From Prevotella sp. (GTDB lineage: Bacteria > Bacteroidota > Bacteroidia > Bacteroidales > Bacteroidaceae), in contig JAFLSG010000023.1 of assembly GCA_022511065.1 (NCBI GenBank), positions 1 through 33,337 on the forward strand: a stretch of DNA of 33,337 nt, in the 5' to 3' direction. Of the stretch, positions 32,671-33,337 are shown in pieces. Numbering within the stretch: the first letter of the stretch is position 1; the number at the start of each line of letters is the position of its first letter. The position numbers and the translations under genes are program-made. The notes under the pieces were generated by a model. It did no database searches. It was not told the DNA's origin and saw only the letters and a program-made list of their open reading frames with translations.

Positions 32671-33204
32671 ACAGTAGCTGTGCTGTTCACGATGATGACG
32701 GCATGCACACAGAACAAGCCCTCACAGGCAGTAGAGAACGAAACGGAAGCAGCAACCCAGACGGAGGCAGCAGACAGTATTGACCCTCAAACCAAATTGG
32801 AGAACATGCAAGAGGTGCAAGCGTATCTGAAGGAGTGCGGAGCATTCTTCATTGCAACAGCCGATGGCGACCAGCCACATGTTCGTCCTTTCGGCGTGTC
32901 TGAGATTATCAATGATCGGCTTTATATCATGACGGGCAAGGCGAAGGATGTCTATAAGCAGATGGCAGCAAACGGCAAGTTTGAGATTTGCGCCCTGAAA
33001 CCCTCTGGCAGTGAATGGCTTCGCTTGACGGGAACGCTCGTTACCGATGAGACACTGGCAGTGAAAGAAGAATTCCTGAACCGGAACGAAAGTCTGAAGT
33101 CGATGTATAAGGCTGATGATGACAACATGGCTGTGCTTTACATCACCAACGCCACAGCCCGCTTCTGCTCATTCGCAGCGTCAGAAAAGACTGTTCATTT
33201 CTAA
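32653..33204 (+). CDS. FMN split-barrel (pyridoxamine 5'-phosphate oxidase-like) lipoprotein
   Basis: The 183-residue product ends with a pyridoxamine-phosphate-oxidase-like split barrel (about 55-183: FFIATADGDQPHVRPFG, LYIMTGKAKDVYKQMAANG, WLRLTGTLV), a fold that normally binds FMN or similar cofactors in the cytoplasm. Here it follows a lipoprotein signal, MRKALFTVAVLFTMMTAC with C18, and a Thr/Glu/Ala-rich linker, so it should be membrane-anchored outside the cytoplasm. The frame is open to 32350, but the ATG at 32653 is the start because it begins the signal peptide. It lies 35 bases after the alpha/beta hydrolase stop, and the next ATG directly follows its own stop. Confidence 0.87.
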   Translation: MRKALFTVAVLFTMMTACTQNKPSQAVENETEAATQTEAADSIDPQTKLENMQEVQAYLKECGAFFIATADGDQPHVRPFGVSEIINDRLYIMTGKAKDVYKQMAANGKFEICALKPSGSEWLRLTGTLVTDETLAVKEEFLNRNESLKSMYKADDDNMAVLYITNATARFCSFAASEKTVHF

Positions 33205-33337
33205 ATGGACAGCAAGGCGGATCCGATGGGCAGAGCCATCGCCGACTATCACAAGACAGGAATAGCAGACAGGCTCAGGGTATTCTCCCCGATGTTCGAG
33301 GAGGATGAGATTCCCTTGAAAACCCTGTTCCGCAGTT
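33205..33337 (+). CDS. SAM-dependent methyltransferase, N-terminal part (cut by window end)
   Basis: The ATG directly follows the upstream TAA, so the gene is in the same transcript. The 44 visible codons (with PMGRAIADYHKTG and VFSPMFEEDEIPLKTLFRS) resemble the start of Bacteroidota class I SAM-dependent methyltransferases, in which the SAM-binding glycine motif comes about 25 residues later, outside this window. The methyl acceptor cannot be inferred. The family call is from this short N-terminal resemblance only. Confidence 0.65.
   Translation, partial: MDSKADPMGRAIADYHKTGIADRLRVFSPMFEEDEIPLKTLFRS

Overview
The window looks like a chromosomal segment of a Bacteroidota bacterium, most likely Prevotella or a close relative. 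The evidence is the SusC/SusD pair, a fused NfnA-NfnB-like oxidoreductase, and repeated promoters with the Bacteroidota -7 box TANNTTTG in place of a sigma70 -10 box. Shine-Dalgarno sites are weak and intergenic DNA is AT-rich. I searched no database; family names come from recognising motifs.

Left part (1-11.2 kb) is mostly housekeeping. On the + strand lie rpmA, serS, a fused flavin/Fe-S oxidoreductase, a PD40-type exported protein, a nucleoside phosphorylase, mnmE and a metallo-beta-lactamase-fold hydrolase. On the - strand lie a sodium:alanine-type symporter, a cyclophilin with a helical insert, and an exported flavin-reductase-like protein with its own promoter.

Middle part (11.3-30.6 kb) is a polysaccharide utilisation locus. 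Read in the direction of transcription (- strand) it has: a membrane-anchored sensor/AraC regulator with no kinase or receiver; a terminator; then sigma factor - surface lipoprotein - SusC - SusD - DUF4861-like protein. A second - strand unit, 29.26 to 23.38 kb, encodes a two-part lyase/beta-helix enzyme, a GH97 and a GH43, with start/stop overlaps. A GH88 unsaturated uronyl hydrolase is divergent from it. Lyase plus GH88 implies an acidic, uronate-containing glycan; GH43 and GH97 imply arabinose/xylose and alpha-linked side sugars. I cannot name the substrate. Unusual points are the kinase-less sensor, the sigma factor with no visible anti-sigma, the surface lipoprotein gene placed before susC, and an 18-bp hairpin that buries the start codon of the DUF4861-like gene.

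Right part (30.6-33.3 kb) holds a small conserved-looking protein and a hotdog thioesterase (-), then an exported alpha/beta hydrolase, an FMN split-barrel lipoprotein and the start of a methyltransferase gene (+). The thioesterase promoter shares a 28-bp element, at identical spacing, with the promoter of the exported flavin-reductase-like gene 20 kb away. The hydrolase and split-barrel genes share 24 identical bases across their start codons.

The only gene-free stretch over 300 bases is 22.62-23.38 kb. It contains a 22-bp tandem repeat with an inverted copy and a terminator hairpin.
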